A DNA stretch of 37,519 nucleotides from Actinomycetes bacterium (GTDB taxonomy: Bacteria > Actinomycetota > Actinomycetes > Nanopelagicales > Nanopelagicaceae), in the NCBI GenBank assembly GCA_919902125.1, contig CAKKQM010000079.1, positions 1 to 37,519 of the forward strand, in the 5' to 3' direction. The translations under genes and the position numbers were made by a program. Shown here in pieces: positions 34,151-37,519 of this stretch. The number at the start of each line of letters is the position of its first letter. The stretch's first letter is position 1. The notes under the pieces were generated by a model. It was not told the origin of the DNA, made no database searches, and saw only the letters and a program-made list of their open reading frames with translations.

Positions 34151-35209
34151 TTAGACTTTTAGCGCGCCAGACTTGATCTTTTTGGCGATTGCGCGGATTT
34201 CATTCTGCAACTTGGCAGGAACTTTCTTGGCCAAATCGTGGTAGGGGCCCAGAACGGTTCCCTTATTTGCCAAAGTGCCCATATAACCAGTTCCGGAGAA
34301 CTTGCCTGCGGCGGTTTCTTTAATGGCAGCAGCTACGGAATTGTCAACACGTTTAATAACCGATGAGAGCAATACCGAGCGGTACTGAGGGACAACCTTA
34401 AAACCATCTGAATCTACCCAGATAGTTACTGATTTCTTATCCTTCAAAGACTGCCCTGCAGTAGCAGCACCAAGACCACCAGCAACCGGAAAGATCACAT
34501 CTGCGCCCTGTTGTTCAAAACTCTTAGAGACCTGAAGAGCGATGTTCAAACTACTGAAGTCTCCGACGAAGGTACCGTCCTGCTTTACAGTATCCCATCC
34601 GAGGACCTTGACAGATTTGCCCTTAACCTTGTTGTAGTAAGCAACACCCTTGGCATAACCATTCATAAAAATGGTAACGCTTGGGAATGCCATTCCACCA
34701 TAAGTAGCAACTTTGCCAGTCTTTGAATAACCAGCGGCAAGGTATCCAGCTAAGAAAGATGACTGATCGGTAGCAAACTCAAGTGCCTTAACATTTGCAA
34801 CCTTTGTGCCTGGCCATTGATCGCCCTTTGGACCATGATCTAGTCCACCATCATCAACGATGGCGTAATTGATCTTTGGATTTAACTTGGCAGAATCAAC
34901 AATGGCAGCGCTGATTTGGAAGCCAACACCAATGATGATGGTGCAGCCCTTATCAGCGAACTTTTTAATATTTGGTGCAAAATCAGCGGATGATGCTGCA
35001 GGAAGATATTCGACGGCGATCTTCGATGACTTCATTGAATTAGCTCCAAGCCAAGCAGATTCGTTGAATGAATGATCATCCACTCCGCCAGTGTCGAGAG
35101 CTAAACAAGCTTTTACTGAAGTTGCAGCGGTGGCTGTTGGGGCCACGATAATGCCAACTGCAAAAGTGGTCGCCGCAAGAACGGCTACGTAACGCAATGA
35201 CTTCTTCAA
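34151..35209 (-). CDS. BMP-family nucleoside-binding protein 1 (secreted)
   Basis: 352 aa from TTG 35209. Signal peptide KKSLRYVAVLAATTFAVGII ends near TATAA. The PnrA/BMP fold shows DTGGVDDHSFNESAW, DKGCTIIIGVGF, NYAIVDDGG, the strand FATDQSSFLAGYLA and GGMAFPSVTIFMNGYAKGV. DHSFN and the DQ pair bind the nucleoside in the family. No lipobox Cys follows the signal peptide, unlike most BMP lipoproteins. TTG is chosen because GGAGG (35214-35218) lies 4 nt before it and the signal peptide then starts normally; ATG 35230 and 35239 are alternatives. It lies upstream of the transporter operon and ends in a strong terminator. Confidence 0.9.
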   Translation of the reverse strand: MKKSLRYVAVLAATTFAVGIIVAPTATAATSVKACLALDTGGVDDHSFNESAWLGANSMKSSKIAVEYLPAASSADFAPNIKKFADKGCTIIIGVGFQISAAIVDSAKLNPKINYAIVDDGGLDHGPKGDQWPGTKVANVKALEFATDQSSFLAGYLAAGYSKTGKVATYGGMAFPSVTIFMNGYAKGVAYYNKVKGKSVKVLGWDTVKQDGTFVGDFSSLNIALQVSKSFEQQGADVIFPVAGGLGAATAGQSLKDKKSVTIWVDSDGFKVVPQYRSVLLSSVIKRVDNSVAAAIKETAAGKFSGTGYMGTLANKGTVLGPYHDLAKKVPAKLQNEIRAIAKKIKSGALKV

Positions 35210-35213
35210 TGTT

Positions 35214-35218
35214 CCTCC
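35214..35218 (-). promoter_or_regulatory. Ribosome binding site deciding the BMP protein 1 start
   Basis: GGAGG on the minus strand, 4 nt before TTG 35209. The two upstream ATGs (35230, 35239) have no comparable site. Confidence 0.45.
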
Positions 35219-35258
35219 AAGGGATCCCATGTCTTTCATGGGGAGTTGATTTGACTAA

Positions 35259-35289
35259 AGCCTAGTAGGAGAGTGCAAAATAAGGGCAA
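35259..35289 (-). promoter_or_regulatory. Possible promoter of BMP protein 1 gene
   Basis: TTGCCC (35289-35284) is followed by TACTAG (16-nt spacer) or TAGGCT (19-nt spacer, 35264-35259). Either would start transcription near 35252 and give a leader with the GGAGG site. The 98-nt gap otherwise shows a T-run but no convincing hairpin. Confidence 0.3.
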
Positions 35290-35337
35290 AAAATAAGCGT
35301 GACATGGAGGTGCGGAAGGTAACATATAGATAAACCC

Positions 35338-36330
35338 TCAACCCAAGGTAGATAGTTTTGCCGCTTTCTGCGCTGCGGTATTTATCGCCTTGCTGAATTT
35401 GGCCACCGTGCCAGACCAGAGTGAGAACTCAATTCCCCCACCTGTAATTCCATATCGGTGACCGCAAATACCCAGGACAGGATCAAGCAGATCCGTGAGT
35501 GATCGGCCAGCGACCGCTTCGCCGATAACGTTGACAACGGCTCTGTCCACGCGCTTCACCACTGAGGCGAGAATGTATTTCCTCGCACTGGCAGCCAGAG
35601 TTACATATTGATCTGGTTCAACTCCTATTAAGCCAACTTTCTTTCCATTCTTATTCGCACCCACAACAACGTTAAAAACTTCAGAACCCGAACCTGCAGT
35701 CGTTAGAAAAATTACGTCGACTCCGCTAGCAATCATCGTCTCTGCAAGAGCACCCCATGAGTCTTCTCCATACTTAGTCACGATGGCAATCTTCTTCTTC
35801 GTGGCGCGAGCGCCAGCGATAAATCCAGATTCGTAATCACTACTCTGACTCGAATTTCCAATAAGCCCAATCTTTGCTTTTTTTGAGACGAGCGCTGCGG
35901 CAACCCCAGCAAGGTAGCCACCTTGATCCTCAGCGAAAACAAGTGACGCAACATTGAGAAGATCTACCGATGCGTCATTGACAATTGCAAATTGATGATC
36001 TGCGTATTCCGTGGCAACTATTTTTACCGCTGGCGCATATGCGCTTCCCACCACTATTACTAGATCGCAACCTTTCTTGACCAATGAACGGATACGTAAT
36101 TCACGGTCTGCATCTGAACCAATGGTGACTGTCGCATCCACGACAATCGCAGAACGTTTCTTTGCTGTGATAATCCCCGCGGCTACTGCGTCATTGAAGG
36201 AATGATCGCCCGGGCCTCCGATGTCATAGGCGACGCAAATAGAAGTTGTGGTGATCGCTTGTGCGCTTGGGGCAAGAGTTGTGCTCAACAATGCAATCAC
36301 AACCCCGAAAAAGAGAGTCAGGCGTCTCAT
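35338..36330 (-). CDS. BMP-family substrate-binding protein 2 (secreted), coupled to trpS
   Basis: 330 aa. Signal peptide [20 protein letters not shown] with likely cleavage after AQA. The fold shows [39 protein letters not shown] and [14 protein letters not shown], parallel to protein 1 but clearly diverged. No lipobox is present. It lacks the extended GGLDHGPKGDQWPG loop region of protein 1, so specificity may differ. ATG 36330 overlaps the trpS stop by ATGA, so it is expressed with tryptophanyl-tRNA synthetase rather than with the transporter. No own permease genes are adjacent; it may share the importer encoded downstream. Confidence 0.88.
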   Translation of the reverse strand: MRRLTLFFGVVIALLSTTLAPSAQAITTTSICVAYDIGGPGDHSFNDAVAAGIITAKKRSAIVVDATVTIGSDADRELRIRSLVKKGCDLVIVVGSAYAPAVKIVATEYADHQFAIVNDASVDLLNVASLVFAEDQGGYLAGVAAALVSKKAKIGLIGNSSQSSDYESGFIAGARATKKKIAIVTKYGEDSWGALAETMIASGVDVIFLTTAGSGSEVFNVVVGANKNGKKVGLIGVEPDQYVTLAASARKYILASVVKRVDRAVVNVIGEAVAGRSLTDLLDPVLGICGHRYGITGGGIEFSLWSGTVAKFSKAINTAAQKAAKLSTLG

Positions 36331-37328
36331 CGTTGAACTAATCCTAAGTTGCGATAGGCCTCACTCAGAGTCTTTTCGGCTACCAGAGCCGCCTTATCTG
36401 CTCCTTGATGTAATAGCGCAAGCAGACCTGATTCATCTTCCAATATTTCCAGCGCCCGCTGACGGATCGGGCGGAAATACTCAACGACAACTTCCGCAAC
36501 CACTGCCTTGAAGTCGCCATAACCCTTGCCTGCGAATTCAGACTCGAGTTCAGCAATCGATCGTCCCGACAGTACTGAATGAATGGTAAGGAGATTGCTA
36601 ATTCCAGGTTTTTCTTTTTCATCAAAGCGCACTTCGCGACCTGTATCGGTCACTGCGCTTTTAATTTTCTTGGCATTGACTTCCGGCGCATCCATAATTT
36701 CTATTACGCCTTGCATCGATCCGGCAGACTTGCTCATCTTCGAAGTTGGATCCTGTAAATCATAAATTTTCGCACCACTCTTCAAGATGTACGCCTCCGG
36801 TAATTGGAATGTCCGGCCGTAGCGTGAATTAAAACGGCCCGCTAAATCGCGGGTGAGCTCAATGTGTTGGCGCTGATCTTCACCAATTGGTACATAGTCT
36901 GCCTGATATAACAAAATGTCGGCAGCTTGCAGCATGGGATAGGTGAAAAGGCCTACCACTGTGCGATCAGCACCACTCTTCTGAGACTTATCTTTAAATT
37001 GAGTCATCCGGCTTGCTTCACCAAAGCCCGCCAAACATTCCATCACCCAACCCAATTGATTATGTTCAGCCACATGCGACTGCAAGAAAAGAGTGCACCT
37101 TTCGGGATCGACCCCGAGTGCTAAAAGTTGAGCGGCAGAAGCAAGCGTACGTTTGTGTAATAGCGCTGGATCTGTTTCAACCGTAAGTGCATGGAGGTCG
37201 GCCACACAATAAAAAGCATCATGCTCTTGTTGTAATTCGATCCACTGCTTTACCGCCCCAAGATAATTTCCCAATTGAAAAGAGTCGTGCGTGGGTTTAA
37301 TGCCAGAGAGGACTCGTTTGCGGGTCAT
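36327..37328 (-). CDS. trpS: Tryptophanyl-tRNA synthetase
   Basis: 333 aa, the normal bacterial length. The class I HIGH-like motif is [14 protein letters not shown] and the KMSKS motif is [40 protein letters not shown] and GRFNSRYG are TrpRS signatures for tryptophan and ATP binding. It charges tRNA-Trp in the cytosol. The ATG at 37328 follows the CorC-domain gene stop by 19 nt, so they may be one transcript. No T-box or leader peptide is visible. The stop overlaps BMP protein 2. Confidence 0.95.
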   Translation of the reverse strand: MTRKRVLSGIKPTHDSFQLGNYLGAVKQWIELQQEHDAFYCVADLHALTVETDPALLHKRTLASAAQLLALGVDPERCTLFLQSHVAEHNQLGWVMECLAGFGEASRMTQFKDKSQKSGADRTVVGLFTYPMLQAADILLYQADYVPIGEDQRQHIELTRDLAGRFNSRYGRTFQLPEAYILKSGAKIYDLQDPTSKMSKSAGSMQGVIEIMDAPEVNAKKIKSAVTDTGREVRFDEKEKPGISNLLTIHSVLSGRSIAELESEFAGKGYGDFKAVVAEVVVEYFRPIRQRALEILEDESGLLALLHQGADKAALVAEKTLSEAYRNLGLVQR

Positions 37329-37347
37329 GTCCCTAATTCTCGCACGA

Positions 37348-37519
37348 TTAGAGCAGACGCGAGATCAATATCTGTCCCGCGCGCTTGCCTTCCATGGATA
37401 GCACTGTGACGCGAATCCCATTTACTCCAACAACATCGTTGACCTGGGGAATCCGCCCGAGAAAATGCATCACAAAGCCACTAACGGTCTCATATGGACC
37501 CTCTGGGATCTCAAGGCCT
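37348..37519 (-). CDS. CorC/HlyC-domain membrane transporter-like protein (3' end only)
   Basis: Only the last 56 codons are in the window. They read [20 protein letters not shown] followed by [20 protein letters not shown] and a terminal [16 protein letters not shown]. This is the CorC_HlyC (transporter-associated) domain that ends CNNM-type proteins with a DUF21 membrane part and CBS pair. The 'PEGPYET-GF' and 'GRIP--ND-V' positions are the family's conserved ones. Those N-terminal parts cannot be seen here. Such proteins are linked to magnesium or cobalt transport. Confidence 0.85.
   Translation of the reverse strand, partial: GLEIPEGPYETVSGFVMHFLGRIPQVNDVVGVNGIRVTVLSMEGKRAGQILISRLL

Noticed and set aside
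37329-37347. T-box or tryptophan leader controlling trpS
   Set aside because: Only 19 nt separate trpS from the preceding stop codon, which cannot hold such an element.
1-37519. CRISPR arrays, insertion sequences, tRNA or rRNA genes, phage genes
   Set aside because: No repeat-spacer pattern, transposase, cloverleaf or rRNA-like sequence was seen by reading; nearly all sequence is accounted for by protein genes.

Overview
The window reads as a compact chromosome segment from a monoderm actinobacterium, most likely a streamlined freshwater lineage of the acI / Nanopelagicales type. The evidence is threefold. The gene content is actinobacterial: two-domain biotin carboxylase/BCCP subunit, a tiny AccE-like epsilon subunit, actinobacterial-type DapD, DUF3117. 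The gene order resembles two blocks known from Mycobacterium and Streptomyces. Base composition is only moderate in GC and genes are packed with 1-14 nt overlaps. The lineage assignment is inference. No rRNA, tRNA, IS element, CRISPR array or phage gene was seen, and no gap over 300 bases lacks a gene.

Layout. (1) 1-8.6 kb: a partial EamA-type exporter diverges from an MgtE-N/CBS protein plus a DUF1003 membrane protein. Then, on the minus strand, come htrA, tatB and mrp, a methyltransferase, leucyl aminopeptidase, DUF3117, a 72-aa stand-alone sigma-region-4-like protein and a LOG-family protein. The order recalls the mycobacterial dapD-sigE-htrA-tatB-mrp region, but sigE and rseA are absent. 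(2) 8.6-16 kb: dapD, then a cell-surface polysaccharide cluster. Glycosyltransferase, ABC-2 permease, ABC ATPase and SpoIID-like genes lie on minus, divergent from an LCP-family ligase and UDP-glucose dehydrogenase on plus. (3) 16-27.3 kb: purE and birA on minus. A nine-gene plus-strand run follows: acyl-CoA carboxylase beta, epsilon (53 aa), Maf, carboxylase alpha, purine nucleoside phosphorylase, a phosphopentomutase-like mutase, deoC, a full aldehyde dehydrogenase and a truncated aldehyde dehydrogenase-like protein. (4) 27.3-37.5 kb, all minus: trpS coupled to a BMP-family binding protein, a second BMP protein with a strong terminator, then a nucleoside ABC transporter (ATPase and two permeases) followed by cdd, deoA and add. 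The 3' end of a CorC/HlyC-domain gene closes the window.

How the genes work together. The two operons converging at 27.3 kb form a nearly complete nucleoside-scavenging route. BMP protein and ABC importer bring nucleosides in. Cdd and Add deaminate them. DeoA and PNP phosphorolyse them. The mutase moves phosphate from C1 to C5. DeoC splits deoxyribose-5-phosphate, and the aldehyde dehydrogenase can oxidise the acetaldehyde. BirA, divergent from the carboxylase genes, would biotinylate the alpha subunit.

The most striking pattern not named by a gene is regulatory. At 13 starts a TANNNT -10 hexamer lies exactly 6 or 7 nt before an ATG or GTG, which points to widespread leaderless transcription. 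At birA/accD the two divergent -10 hexamers overlap by 5 bp. Other items worth a second look are the truncated aldehyde dehydrogenase lacking its catalytic residues, the stand-alone sigma-region-4 protein, binding proteins without a lipobox, the trpS-BMP coupling, and a palindrome flanked by direct repeats in front of DUF3117.
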